Shown here one piece after another: positions 17,092 to 26,362 of a stretch of 64,000 nucleotides of DNA (within the stretch, counting starts at the first letter, position 1; every line of letters begins with the position of its first letter). The position numbers and the translations under genes were made by a program. Under the pieces are notes generated by a model. That model was not told where the DNA came from. It worked only from the letters and a program-made list of their open reading frames with translations, and searched no databases. Location: the NCBI GenBank assembly GCA_017536105.1, contig JAFXRZ010000006.1:124001-188000 (forward strand), given 5' to 3'. This DNA is from Ruminococcus sp. Lineage in GTDB: Bacteria > Bacillota_A > Clostridia > Oscillospirales > Ruminococcaceae.

Positions 17092-17974
17092 GGAACAGCT
17101 TGCTTTTTTAAAAGCTTATACCGATCTGATAGACAACAGGCTCGCTGAATTTACAGCCGAGAAGCCGGAGCTTTATTCCGTGCTTTTTGAGGCTATGGAG
17201 TATTCCCTCAGTGCCGGAGGCAAGAGGATAAGACCTGTTCTTATGCTGGAATTCTGCCGCATCTGCGGCGGAGAGCCTGAGCGGTACGCCGACATCGCCT
17301 GTGCTATCGAAATGATACATACTTTCTCGCTTATACACGACGACCTGCCTTGCATGGACGACGACGATATGAGAAGAGGCAAGCCCTCCTGCCACAAGGC
17401 TTTCCCGGAGAACATAGCTCTTCTTGCAGGAGATGCACTGAATACCATGCCCTTCGAGATAATCACCGAAAATGCGCTGAAAGGCGTTATTTCCGACAGG
17501 ACGGCTGTAATGCTTACCTCTGTTCTTTCCAAAGCTGTGGGTGCAAACGGAATGATCGCAGGACAGGTGATCGACCTTATGTCCGAGGGCAAGAGCATTG
17601 ATATCACGGTATTGAACGAGCTACAGGCAAAGAAGACAGGCGCTTTGATCGAAGCTGCCTGTGTTATGGGTGTCATCCTCGCAGGTGCTTATGACAAGAT
17701 AGCACCTGCTGCTGCCTATGCCCAGGCTTTGGGAAGAGCTTTCCAGATAGTTGACGATATCCTTGATGTAACAGGCTCAGCGGAAGAGCTGGGAAAACCC
17801 ATAGGCAGCGATCTTGAGCAGAATAAGAGCACATACGTTTCGGAGCTGGGCCTTGACAGGGCTTATACCGAAGCACAGATGCTTACCGGACAGGCTGTCG
17901 CTTTTCTCGGTGAGTTTGAGGACAGCGATCTCCTGAGAGAACTCACCATAATGCTGCTCACAAGAAGGAATTGA
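17084..17974 (+). CDS. ispA: Polyprenyl (farnesyl/geranylgeranyl) diphosphate synthase
   Basis: A 296-residue trans-prenyltransferase. The first Asp-rich motif is in HDDLPCMDDDDMRRG and the second in IVDDILDVTG; GGKRIRP binds the isoprenoid diphosphate. It joins isopentenyl diphosphate to allylic diphosphates, feeding undecaprenyl phosphate and other isoprenoids. Position before dxs fits: the operon couples precursor supply (Dxs) and chain extension. The residues before the first Asp motif suggest a C15-C20 enzyme, but chain length is not certain. It overlaps xseB by 8 bp. Confidence 0.93.
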   Translation: MDKEQLAFLKAYTDLIDNRLAEFTAEKPELYSVLFEAMEYSLSAGGKRIRPVLMLEFCRICGGEPERYADIACAIEMIHTFSLIHDDLPCMDDDDMRRGKPSCHKAFPENIALLAGDALNTMPFEIITENALKGVISDRTAVMLTSVLSKAVGANGMIAGQVIDLMSEGKSIDITVLNELQAKKTGALIEAACVMGVILAGAYDKIAPAAAYAQALGRAFQIVDDILDVTGSAEELGKPIGSDLEQNKSTYVSELGLDRAYTEAQMLTGQAVAFLGEFEDSDLLRELTIMLLTRRN

Positions 17975-17994
17975 ATTTACGGAGTGTTTTATCT

Positions 17995-19839
17995 ATGTCG
18001 GATATTTTTGTTCCCGATCTTAAAAAGATGAGATTGCCTGATGATCTCAAGACCCTTGATTACAAGCAGTGTGAAGCTGCTGCCTGCGAGATCAGACAGA
18101 TTCTTATAGATACAGTCTCGAAAAACGGCGGACACCTTGCTTCCAACCTGGGAGTTGTGGAGCTTACTATGGCTGTGCACAGAGTTTTCGACACCCCGAA
18201 GGACAAGATAGTCTGGGACGTCGGTCATCAGGCTTATACACATAAGCTCCTGACAGGAAGGCTTGACCGCTTTTCAACTATCCGCACGGCTGACGGACTT
18301 TCAGGCTTCTGCCGTCCCGATGAATCGCCTTATGACGCTTTTATAAGCGGACACAGCTCAAATTCCGTTTCGGCAGCACTGGGTATAGCAACAGCTATGA
18401 AGCTCAGAGGCAGCGACAGATATACCGTTGCCGTTCTCGGAGACGGAGCAATGACCGGCGGACTTGTATTTGAAGGACTTAACAACGCCGGAAAGAGCGA
18501 GACTAATCTTATCATAATCCTGAATCACAACGAGATGTCGATATCCAAGAATGTCGGCAGTATCGCAAAATATCTTTCAACACTCAGAACAAAAGACAGA
18601 TATTACAAGACCAAAAACGCTGTCGAAAAGGCTCTCGACAAAACTCCCTTTGTGGGCAAGCCCCTTATAAGGGCTATCCGTTCATCAAAAAAAGCCGTAA
18701 GGAACGTTATGCTCAACAGCACTATGTTTGAGGACCTTGGCTTTGCGTTTATCGGCCCCCTCGACGGACATAATCTCGAGGAGCTTGAATACGGACTTAA
18801 CGCAGCCAAGAAGCTTTGCAGGCCTGTTGTAGTCCATGTGAACACTACTAAGGGCAAGGGCTATGAGCCTGCGGAGAAAAACCCCGGCGAATATCACGGC
18901 ATCGGTTCTTTCGAGATAACTACGGGCAACCCCGAGGTAGTAAGCAGCGACAGCTTTTCCAGCGCTTTCGGCAAGGAGCTTGTAAGCCTTGCAAGGAAGA
19001 ACAAGCGTATCTGCGCAGTGACAGCCGCTATGAAATACGGAACAGGGCTTCAGTATTTTGCCAAGGCTTATCCCGACAGATTTTTTGACGTGGGTATCGC
19101 CGAGGAGCACGCTGTCACATTCTGCGGCGGCCTTGCTTCAATGGGGATGATACCTGTTTTTGCCGTGTATTCATCCTTCCTGCAAAGAGCCTATGACGAG
19201 CTTATCCACGACCTTGCTATCTGCAATACCCACGCGATAATAGCCGTTGACAGAGCCGGCATAGTCGGCGAGGACGGCGAAACTCATCAGGGCATATTCG
19301 ATGTTCCGTTCCTGACGACTATACCGAATATCACCATCTATTCTCCGTCAACTTACAACGAGCTTTCGTGGTGCCTCGGAAAAGCCGTAAAGCAGAAGCA
19401 CGGTATAGTGGCTATCCGTTATCCCAAGGGCAGAGAAGGTTTATCAGACAAGGATGCCGAGATGCAGGATATCGTTCTGGATACAAAAGGCAACAAGATA
19501 CTTGCGGTGACATACGGAAGGCTCTATGACGGGCTTATCAGAGCAAAGGAAGACCTTCACAGCAGGTCGATTGATATTGACATCATGAAGCTTGTAAAGA
19601 TCTTCCCTATGTCGGACGAGGTCGCAGATATATTCTCGAAGTACGATAAGGTCGTGTTCTTTGAAGAGTCATATAAATACGGTTCGCTTTCCGAGAAATA
19701 TAAGGCGATTTGCCCGAATGTTATCTCTGTTGCATTGAACGGCTTTGTAAGGCACGGAGAAACTTCACTTCTCCTTAACGAGTGCGGGCTTTCTGCCGAG
19801 AAAATGTCCGATCTTATAGAGGAAATCAGTTCAAAATGA
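17995..19839 (+). CDS. dxs: 1-deoxy-D-xylulose-5-phosphate synthase
   Basis: A 614-residue thiamine-diphosphate enzyme making DXP from pyruvate and glyceraldehyde-3-phosphate, the first step of the MEP isoprenoid pathway. The start at ATG 17995 follows CGGAGTG at suitable spacing; a TTG at 17971 gives eight extra residues and no ribosome site. Motifs: HLASNLGVVELT, VWDVGHQAY, GDGAMTGGL and NHNEMSIS for cofactor binding, and VGIAEEHAVTF and DRAGIVGEDGETHQGIFD in the pyrimidine and C-terminal parts. It lies between ispA and tlyA as in many Firmicutes. Confidence 0.95.
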   Translation: MSDIFVPDLKKMRLPDDLKTLDYKQCEAAACEIRQILIDTVSKNGGHLASNLGVVELTMAVHRVFDTPKDKIVWDVGHQAYTHKLLTGRLDRFSTIRTADGLSGFCRPDESPYDAFISGHSSNSVSAALGIATAMKLRGSDRYTVAVLGDGAMTGGLVFEGLNNAGKSETNLIIILNHNEMSISKNVGSIAKYLSTLRTKDRYYKTKNAVEKALDKTPFVGKPLIRAIRSSKKAVRNVMLNSTMFEDLGFAFIGPLDGHNLEELEYGLNAAKKLCRPVVVHVNTTKGKGYEPAEKNPGEYHGIGSFEITTGNPEVVSSDSFSSAFGKELVSLARKNKRICAVTAAMKYGTGLQYFAKAYPDRFFDVGIAEEHAVTFCGGLASMGMIPVFAVYSSFLQRAYDELIHDLAICNTHAIIAVDRAGIVGEDGETHQGIFDVPFLTTIPNITIYSPSTYNELSWCLGKAVKQKHGIVAIRYPKGREGLSDKDAEMQDIVLDTKGNKILAVTYGRLYDGLIRAKEDLHSRSIDIDIMKLVKIFPMSDEVADIFSKYDKVVFFEESYKYGSLSEKYKAICPNVISVALNGFVRHGETSLLLNECGLSAEKMSDLIEEISSK

Positions 19840-20624
19840 AAGAAAGACTTGACATAAGGCTTGTAAAGGACGATCTCGCCAAAAGCCGCGAAAGAGCCAA
19901 GGAGCTTATCAAAAAAGGCGCTGTGACCGTTAACGGAGCTGTTGTGAACAAGGCTTCGGCTTTGGTGGATGAAAGCGATGTGATCGAAGCGGAAGAGGAT
20001 CTTGCCTATGTGGGCAGGGGGGCTTTAAAGCTCGAAAAAGCCCTTGACTGCTTCAAAGTTAGTCCCGAGGGGCTTGTCTGTGCCGATATCGGCGCTTCGA
20101 CAGGCGGCTTTACGGAGATAATGCTGCTTCGTGGCGCCAAGAAAGTCTATGCTGTGGATGTGGGACACAGTCAGCTCGCAGAAAGCCTTTGCGCTGACCC
20201 GAGAGTAGTCAACATGGAAGGCTGCAACGCAAGGTATCTGACGCCCGAAAGCTTTTCCGAGCCGATACAGTTTATAAGCATGGACCTTTCTTTCATATCG
20301 CTGACTAAAGTTATGGGGGCCGTTGCTTCCTGTGCAGCCGAGGGTGCGGATATTATCGCGCTTATAAAGCCGCAGTTTGAAGCCGGCAAAAGCGCTTTGA
20401 ACAAACAAGGCGTTGTCAGCAGCAGAAAAGCTCATATCGAAGTGCTTAAGGGGCTTCTGAGCTTCTTTTCGGGATGCGGGTTTGCTGTAAAGCAGCTGAC
20501 CTTTTCGCCGGTCAGAGGTGGCAGCGGCAATATAGAGTATCTTGTTCACCTATGCAAAGGCGATGAGCCTGACAACGTTTTTGATATAAAAAGTCTTGTA
20601 GATACGGCGTTTGAAAGCCTTTAG
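19836..20624 (+). CDS. TlyA family rRNA 2'-O-methyltransferase
   Basis: A 262-residue protein with an N-terminal S4 RNA-binding domain (ERLDIRLVKDDLAKSRERAK in part, AVTVNG) and an FtsJ-type methyltransferase domain with CADIGASTGGFTEIML as the SAM-binding motif and FISMDLSFISL. TlyA enzymes add 2'-O-methyl to cytidines in 16S and often 23S rRNA and affect capreomycin sensitivity; haemolysin naming is historical. The start overlaps the dxs stop as ATGA, so I use 19836 and not the longer open frame. nadK follows after 21 bp. Confidence 0.92.
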   Translation: MKERLDIRLVKDDLAKSRERAKELIKKGAVTVNGAVVNKASALVDESDVIEAEEDLAYVGRGALKLEKALDCFKVSPEGLVCADIGASTGGFTEIMLLRGAKKVYAVDVGHSQLAESLCADPRVVNMEGCNARYLTPESFSEPIQFISMDLSFISLTKVMGAVASCAAEGADIIALIKPQFEAGKSALNKQGVVSSRKAHIEVLKGLLSFFSGCGFAVKQLTFSPVRGGSGNIEYLVHLCKGDEPDNVFDIKSLVDTAFESL

Positions 20625-20645
20625 ACCAAAGAGGAAAAGATCATT

Positions 20646-21524
20646 ATGGTTGTTTATGTTTTTCCGAATCTCAGCAAAAAGAATTGCAGACACTACACCG
20701 AGGAATCCTGCGCCTTGCTTGAAGCATCGGGCTGTGAAGTCGTTATGCTCAGGGAATATGAGGCGGTTTTCGGCTCTGACAAGAATATCCGGTTCCTTGA
20801 TGCTGATGCTTGCATCGGGCTTTGTGAGATCATTATCGTTATCGGCGGTGACGGCACTATCCTCAAGATAGCCGAGCAGGCTGCACGAAACAAAAAGCAG
20901 ATACTCGGCATCAACTGCGGAAGGCTTGGGTTTATGGCTTCCCTTGAATACGAGCAGCTTCCTCTCCTGAAAAAGCTTTACCGCCGCGATTACACCGTGT
21001 CTTCGAGGATGATGCTCGATGTCTGCCGCACAGACGACCCCAAGACCCATTTCTGTGCCTTGAACGACATTGCTTTGACGAAGTCCGAAAACTGCAAGAT
21101 CGGCGATTTCAAGCTCGTTAAAGACGGCATCCCGGTATCGTTTCTCAGAGCTGACGGCGTTATTTTCTCGACTCCCACAGGCTCGACTGCTTATTCCATG
21201 TCTGCCGGAGGTCCTATCATCGACCCGGGGATGGACTGCATAGAATATACGCAGATTTGCGCACATTCGCTGTTTGCAAGGACTATGATCTTCTCTCCCG
21301 ACAGCACCTTGTATGCTTCCTTTTACGGCAGAGAGGATTCTCATGCCGTTGTCAGCATTGACGGAAATATGCTTATAAACCTCACTTCAAACTCAACGCT
21401 TAAAATAACCCGCTCTGACCTCAGGGCTGATATAATCGACCTTTGCGGAGGCAGCTTCTTCAATTCTGTTAATGAGAAGCTCATGCAGCCGCTGAAAGGC
21501 TTTTCCGGAGAAGAATTACAATGA
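20646..21524 (+). CDS. nadK: NAD kinase
   Basis: A 292-residue NAD kinase. The signature GGDGTILKIAEQA is complete, LGINCGRLGFMA binds nucleotide, and the glycine-rich TPTGSTAYSMSAGGPII is the second conserved block. It makes NADP from NAD with ATP or polyphosphate. GAGGAAAAG precedes the ATG. The place between tlyA and argR is the usual one in Clostridia. The stop overlaps the argR start by 4 bp. Confidence 0.94.
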   Translation: MVVYVFPNLSKKNCRHYTEESCALLEASGCEVVMLREYEAVFGSDKNIRFLDADACIGLCEIIIVIGGDGTILKIAEQAARNKKQILGINCGRLGFMASLEYEQLPLLKKLYRRDYTVSSRMMLDVCRTDDPKTHFCALNDIALTKSENCKIGDFKLVKDGIPVSFLRADGVIFSTPTGSTAYSMSAGGPIIDPGMDCIEYTQICAHSLFARTMIFSPDSTLYASFYGREDSHAVVSIDGNMLINLTSNSTLKITRSDLRADIIDLCGGSFFNSVNEKLMQPLKGFSGEELQ

Positions 21525-21991
21525 AAAAGCAAAGAAAACAAAGACAAGAGCTTATACTCAGTCTCATAGCCGAGAACACGGTCTCGACCCAGGAGCAGCT
21601 CCTTGAGTTGTTACAGGAGAAGGGCTGCGATGTGACACAGGCCACGGTCTCAAGAGATATAAATGAGCTTGCACTTATAAAATGCACAGCCCCGGACGGA
21701 GTTTATAAATATGCTGTGCCGGCACTGAACATCAAAAGAAACGCATCGGCGGACAAAAGCTTTATCTCCATGATCTCCGAGGGCGTTATTTCGGTGGATT
21801 ATGCGCTGAATACCGTTGTGGTCAAGTGCCTGACGGGAATGGCTCAGGCAGTTTGCGCAAAGCTCGACTATGCCGGGATCGAGAACGTTGTGGGCACTAT
21901 CGCCGGAGACGACACGATCTTTATCCTTATGCGCTCCGAAAAGGATGCTCAGAGGCTCGTTAAGGAGCTTTTGCTCGTGATAAAAAAATAG
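21521..21991 (+). CDS. argR: Arginine repressor
   Basis: A 156-residue ArgR/AhrC. The N-terminal winged helix has the recognition sequence VTQATVSRDINELALIK and the C-terminal hexamerisation and arginine-binding domain has the GTIAGDDTIFIL motif with the two Asp residues that hold arginine. It represses arginine synthesis and activates catabolism in relatives. No arginine gene is near; its position before recN is a conserved operon feature. The ATG overlaps the nadK stop. Confidence 0.94.
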   Translation: MKKQRKQRQELILSLIAENTVSTQEQLLELLQEKGCDVTQATVSRDINELALIKCTAPDGVYKYAVPALNIKRNASADKSFISMISEGVISVDYALNTVVVKCLTGMAQAVCAKLDYAGIENVVGTIAGDDTIFILMRSEKDAQRLVKELLLVIKK

Positions 21992-22006
21992 CAGAGGCAG
22001 TTTTGT

Positions 22007-23686
22007 ATGTTAAAGGAACTCTATATCCAGAATTTTGCTGTTATTGAAAAAGCGACCATTGACTTTACCAATGATCTGAATATATTCACCGGCGAGACAG
22101 GTGCCGGAAAGTCTATCCTGATAAACGGCATCAACGCTATCCTCGGGATGAGGGTGACAAAGGAGATCGTCAGGACAGGTGCAGAGAAGGCCGTGGTTTC
22201 GGCTCTTTTTGTTGATCTGCCTTTGGATGTTTTAGCGAAGCTTTCGGAGCTTGGGCTCGATATCGAGGACGGACAGCTGTTCTTATCGAGAGAGATAAGC
22301 TATGACGGCGGCAGTTCCGCAAAGGTCAATTACCGCAGCGTCAGCATAAGCGTTCTCAGAGAGCTGGGAAATATGCTGGTGAATATCCACGGGCAGCACG
22401 ACAATCAGATACTTATGTCCCCGGACAAGCACATAGATATTCTTGACAGCTATGCGGATTCAGCTGAGCTTCTGGAGGACTATCAGACCTCTTTCAGGCG
22501 TTTGCAGCACATCGCCAAGGAGATAAGTTCTCTCAAAGCTATGAACGAGCAGAGAGCCTATAAAGCCGATATGCTCAGAGACCGCATTGCCGAGATATCT
22601 GCTCTTGATATTGCTCCCGGCGAGGACGAAGCTATAAAAGAAGAGCTTGACATCGCAAAGAACGCAGTTGAGATATCCGAGGCACTGTTTGCTGCCGAGC
22701 AGCTTCTCAGCGGTTCGGAAAGCACTACGGGAGCTGTGGAGCTCGTTACCGAGGCTTCAAAGCATTTAGATGATTTCACGGACATAATGACCGATCTCGA
22801 AGAGCTTAACGACAGGCTGTTGGCTGCAAAGATCGAGATCACGGATATTGCAGGGGAGCTTTCTTCAAGGCTCGACAAGCTGAATGTCGATCCCAAGAGG
22901 TTCGATTATCTCAACCGCAGATATGAAGACCTGCGGAAGATAATGAAAAAATACGGCCCTGAGCTTGACAATGTTTTTGAGACTCTTGAAAACGACCAGA
23001 AGGAGCTTGAAGCTCTCGATTCTGCCGACCGCAGCCTTGATGAGCTGAACGAGAGGAAAAACGAGCTGCTGACGGAAGTCTCAAAGAAAGCAAGAGCTTT
23101 GTCCGAGCACAGGCGTTCTGCGGCAGAAAGATTCATCAAGCAGGTAACGGAGGAGCTTGAATTTCTGAATATGCCTAAAGTCAAGCTGGTTGTTGAGATC
23201 AACAGCGGCAAGCTGACCATCAGCGGAATGGATAACATCGAGTTCCTGATCTCGGCAAACGTCGGCGAAGAGCCGAGACCCATTGCAAAGATCGCATCAG
23301 GCGGTGAGCTGTCGAGGATCATGCTCGCGCTGAAAAACGTCATCGCCGAAAAGGATTCTATCGGAACGCTGATCTTCGACGAGATAGACACAGGAGTCAG
23401 CGGCAGGGCAGCTTTGAAGATAGGGATGAAGCTTAAGAGCATCTCGCGAATCAGGCAGGTCATCTGCGTAACACACCTTGCGCAGATCGCTTCCATGGCT
23501 GACAACCACCTGCTTATCGAGAAGAACATCGAGGGCGACAGGACTGTCACGACGGTGAAGCAGCTGTCCGAGGATGAGCGCAAGTATGAGATCGCACGTA
23601 TCATCGGCGGCGAGAATATCACCGAGCTGACCCTTGAAAGCGCTCAGGAGCTCATAGACCAGAGCGAAAACCCGAAAAATGACTGA
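22007..23686 (+). CDS. recN: DNA repair protein RecN
   Basis: A 559-residue SMC-like protein. Walker A is FTGETGAGKSILI, the centre is a coiled coil (about 150-380), and the signature ASGGELSRIMLALK with Walker B GTLIFDEIDTGVSG follow, ending in VICVTHLAQIASMAD. RecN acts early in double-strand break repair by holding DNA ends together. It closes the nusB-recN operon; 98 bp with a new promoter follow. No LexA box is seen directly upstream, unlike in some relatives. Confidence 0.95.
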   Translation: MLKELYIQNFAVIEKATIDFTNDLNIFTGETGAGKSILINGINAILGMRVTKEIVRTGAEKAVVSALFVDLPLDVLAKLSELGLDIEDGQLFLSREISYDGGSSAKVNYRSVSISVLRELGNMLVNIHGQHDNQILMSPDKHIDILDSYADSAELLEDYQTSFRRLQHIAKEISSLKAMNEQRAYKADMLRDRIAEISALDIAPGEDEAIKEELDIAKNAVEISEALFAAEQLLSGSESTTGAVELVTEASKHLDDFTDIMTDLEELNDRLLAAKIEITDIAGELSSRLDKLNVDPKRFDYLNRRYEDLRKIMKKYGPELDNVFETLENDQKELEALDSADRSLDELNERKNELLTEVSKKARALSEHRRSAAERFIKQVTEELEFLNMPKVKLVVEINSGKLTISGMDNIEFLISANVGEEPRPIAKIASGGELSRIMLALKNVIAEKDSIGTLIFDEIDTGVSGRAALKIGMKLKSISRIRQVICVTHLAQIASMADNHLLIEKNIEGDRTVTTVKQLSEDERKYEIARIIGGENITELTLESAQELIDQSENPKND

Positions 23687-23718
23687 AAACAGCTGTCAAT
23701 GCTGGATAATTCTTGGTA

Positions 23719-23747
23719 TTGACTTATTGGACAAAATTTGATATAAT
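23719..23747 (+). promoter_or_regulatory. Sigma-A promoter of the thyX operon
   Basis: TTGACT (23719-23724), 17 bases, TATAAT (23742-23747), followed by the AGGAGGCGAG ribosome site and the thyX start. Confidence 0.8.
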
Positions 23748-23784
23748 AGATAAGATAAAGCGATATTACAGGAGGCGAGCTGAT

Positions 23785-24558
23785 TTGAAGGTAATACTGA
23801 TCTCTCATACACCCGACCCGGAAAGAACTGTGGCAACGGCTGCGAAGCTTTGCTATTCTTCAAGCGATATAACTTCGCTGCATGAAGGTCTTACCGACGA
23901 CAAGATCGCTTCCTTTGTCGATATGCTTGCAACGATCGGTCATGAAAGCGTTATGGAACACGCTTCCTTCACCTTCGGTATAGAGGGAGTATCGAGAGCC
24001 TGCACTCACCAGCTGGTAAGACACAGGATAGCCTCCTATTCCCAGAAGAGCCAGAGATATGTAAACGAGAACGGCTTTGAGTTTATTACTCCTCCGGCTG
24101 TTGAAGAACTGCCAGAGGCAAAGGCTCTGTTCGACGAGCAGATGCAGAATCTTGTGGAAAGCTATGAAAAGCTGGCTGATATGCTGACGGAAAAGCATAA
24201 GGCCGAATTTGTTTCGGAAGGCATGGAGGAGAAGGAAGCTGAATCAAAGGCGAGAAAACTTGCCAATGAGGATGCTCGTTTCCTGCTGCCCAACGCCTGC
24301 GAGACAAAGATAGTCGTAACGATGAATGTAAGGAGCCTTTTCAATTTCTTCCGTCACCGCTGCTGTAACCGCGCACAGTGGGAGATAAGGGCTGTGGCTG
24401 ACGAGATGCTCAGGCTTTGCTGCAGTGTTGCTCCGAACATCTTCAAAAAAGCAGGACCTTCCTGCGTTATGACAGGCAGATGTCCCGAAGGCAAGATGAC
24501 CTGCGGAAAGATGCCTCAGGTCATAGATAAATATAAGGAGCTTAAGATTAATGGGTAA
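23785..24558 (+). CDS. thyX: Flavin-dependent thymidylate synthase
   Basis: A 257-residue ThyX starting with TTG at 23785; AGGAGG lies 8 bp before it, and the promoter just upstream excludes the longer open frame. The ThyX motif RHRIASYSQKSQRY (RHR-x7-S) is complete, as are NACETKIVVTMNVRSL and FFRHRCCNRAQWEIR (quoted in part). It methylates dUMP to dTMP using methylene-tetrahydrofolate and FAD. A thymidylate kinase-like gene overlaps its end by 8 bp and a folate gene lies two genes on, so the operon has a clear nucleotide/folate theme. Confidence 0.95.
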   Translation: MKVILISHTPDPERTVATAAKLCYSSSDITSLHEGLTDDKIASFVDMLATIGHESVMEHASFTFGIEGVSRACTHQLVRHRIASYSQKSQRYVNENGFEFITPPAVEELPEAKALFDEQMQNLVESYEKLADMLTEKHKAEFVSEGMEEKEAESKARKLANEDARFLLPNACETKIVVTMNVRSLFNFFRHRCCNRAQWEIRAVADEMLRLCCSVAPNIFKKAGPSCVMTGRCPEGKMTCGKMPQVIDKYKELKING

Positions 24559-25216
24559 GCTTTTTGTTCTTGAAGGACTTGACGGCAGCGGAAAGAGCAC
24601 CCAGTTTGAACGGCTCGACGAGATACTGACCGAAAAGAACGTTTCTCACAAGGCTATCAGCTTTCCCGATTACGAGCAGCCGTCTTCGTCACTTGTAAAG
24701 ATGTACCTTGCAGGGGAGTTTTCAAAGAATGCCGCTGACGTCAACGCTTATGCGGCATCAAGCTTCTATGCCGTTGACCGCTATGCGAGTTATAAGAAAT
24801 TCTGGGAGAATGATTATAATTCCGGCAAGCTGATACTTGCGGCACGTTATGTGACCTCTAACTGCATCTATCAGATGGTCAAGCTCGATAAAAGTCAGTG
24901 GAGCGGTTATATTGACTGGCTCTGCGATTACGAATACACAAGGCTCGGGCTTCCCAAGCCCGATAAGGTGGTATTTCTCGATATGCCCGTTGATGTTTCG
25001 CAGAAGCTCATGGCTGAAAGATACGGCGGCAACGAGCAGAAAAAGGATATCCACGAATCGAACGTGGCGTTCCTTAATATGTGCCGTGAAGCTTCATTCT
25101 TCTCTGCGGAGAAGCTTGGCTGGGAGATCCTGCCGTGCAGCTCGGGAGGAAAACCTATCGACCGTGATACGATAACCTCAGATCTGACGAAGCTTTTAGG
25201 CTTCAATGATCTGTAA
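24551..25216 (+). CDS. Thymidylate kinase-like protein
   Basis: A 221-residue P-loop kinase with FVLEGLDGSGKSTQ as Walker A. It is likely to phosphorylate dTMP, which fits its 8-bp overlap with thyX. It differs from ordinary Tmk: the DRY motif is replaced by ARYVTSNCIYQ (Asp to Ala), and the sequence around SFPDYEQPSSSLVKMYL is that of a separate clostridial thymidylate kinase subfamily. A different deoxynucleoside monophosphate substrate is possible. The lid region has an EQKKDIHESN stretch. The stop is followed by the DJ-1-like gene after 21 bp. Confidence 0.82.
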   Translation: MGKLFVLEGLDGSGKSTQFERLDEILTEKNVSHKAISFPDYEQPSSSLVKMYLAGEFSKNAADVNAYAASSFYAVDRYASYKKFWENDYNSGKLILAARYVTSNCIYQMVKLDKSQWSGYIDWLCDYEYTRLGLPKPDKVVFLDMPVDVSQKLMAERYGGNEQKKDIHESNVAFLNMCREASFFSAEKLGWEILPCSSGGKPIDRDTITSDLTKLLGFNDL

Positions 25217-25237
25217 TATTCAGTGAGGATTGATAAT

Positions 25238-25780
25238 ATGATCTATGTATTTCTTGCAGAGGGCTTTGAAGAAACAGAAGCCATAGCACCTATCGATATG
25301 CTGAGAAGAGCCGGCGAGGAGCTGAAAACCGTGGGAGTTACCGGCAAAGAGGTAAAAAGCTCTCACGGCGTAACTGTTATCGCTGATATGACCGCTGACG
25401 AGATAAAGCTTGACAGTGAGCTTAAAATGATCGTTCTGCCGGGAGGAATGCCCGGAACGAACAATCTTGAAGCCGACAGCACAGTACAGAAAGCTATCGA
25501 CTTTTGCGAGGCTGAGGGAAGATTTATCGGCGCGATATGTGCTGCTCCCAAGATAATCGGCGCAAAGGGCTTGCTCGACGGCAAGAAGGCTGTATGCTTC
25601 CCGGGCTTTGAGAGTTTCCTCAAAGGTGCCGAAGTACAAAGCGATATAGTTGTCAGGGACGGAAATATTATAACTGCCAAGGGTGCAGGAGCTGCCGTTG
25701 CTTTCGGCCTGAAGCTGGTCGAGGCTTTGAAGGGCTCGGCTGTTTCGTCTAAGATAGAAAACCAGATACAGTGCAGATGA
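25238..25780 (+). CDS. DJ-1/PfpI family protein
   Basis: A 180-residue protein of the DJ-1/ThiJ/PfpI superfamily. The nucleophile elbow is FIGAICAAPKIIG with its Cys, after the family's LPGGMPGTNNL loop and the early acidic residue in FEETEAIAP. The ATG at 25238 has GAGG 9 bp before it; a GTG at 25223 would place the start in that site. Members act in redox or carbonyl stress responses, as glyoxalase/deglycase or chaperone; its own activity is not established. The end overlaps the next gene as ATGA. Confidence 0.88.
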   Translation: MIYVFLAEGFEETEAIAPIDMLRRAGEELKTVGVTGKEVKSSHGVTVIADMTADEIKLDSELKMIVLPGGMPGTNNLEADSTVQKAIDFCEAEGRFIGAICAAPKIIGAKGLLDGKKAVCFPGFESFLKGAEVQSDIVVRDGNIITAKGAGAAVAFGLKLVEALKGSAVSSKIENQIQCR

Positions 25781-26343
25781 GCAAAAAGGCAGAGCTCAGA
25801 AAAAAGCTCCTGAAAGACAGAAAAGCCTTTGATCCGGCTGAAAAGCAGTCTGCCGAAAAGAAGATAGCCGAGAATGTTTCGGCTTGCGGAGAGTATATCA
25901 ATGCCGAAAAGCTGCTGATATATTTTTCGACACCCGACGAGCTTTCGACGTTATCTCTTATTGAAGATGCTTTGAAACATGGCAGAGAAGTCTATTGTCC
26001 GAAGTGCCTGTCAAAAGACGGAGAGATGATCTTTTGTAGGATAACTTCCTTTGATGATCTTGAAAAAGGATATTTCGGGATAATGGAGCCGAAGCCTTAC
26101 TGCAAGGCAGGGGAGTTCTCGGATAACGATCTTTGCATAGTACCGGGGCTTGCGTTTGATCTGAGCGGTCACCGGATAGGCTACGGCAAGGGCTTTTACG
26201 ACAGGTTCCTGTCCTGCTTTCCCGGGCACAGCATGGGGCTTTGCTTTCAAAGATTTATTACAGACGATGTTTTCGGGGATGGATTTGATGTTCCCGTTGA
26301 TATGATATTTACCGAAAAAGGAATAATAGATATCGAGTTATAA
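25777..26343 (+). CDS. 5-formyltetrahydrofolate cyclo-ligase
   Basis: A 188-residue protein with the family features KAELRKKLLKDRKAFD at the N-terminus, LLIYFSTPDE, VPGLAFDLSGHRIGYGKGFYDRFL (in part GHRIGYGKGFYDR) for ATP and folate binding. It converts 5-formyl-THF to methenyl-THF with ATP, returning folate to the pool that ThyX draws on. ATG 25777 overlaps the DJ-1 gene stop; a GTG at 25771 is a less likely alternative. mltG follows after 19 bp. Confidence 0.92.
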   Translation: MSKKAELRKKLLKDRKAFDPAEKQSAEKKIAENVSACGEYINAEKLLIYFSTPDELSTLSLIEDALKHGREVYCPKCLSKDGEMIFCRITSFDDLEKGYFGIMEPKPYCKAGEFSDNDLCIVPGLAFDLSGHRIGYGKGFYDRFLSCFPGHSMGLCFQRFITDDVFGDGFDVPVDMIFTEKGIIDIEL

Positions 26344-26362
26344 CGAGAGGAAGGATCTCAGA

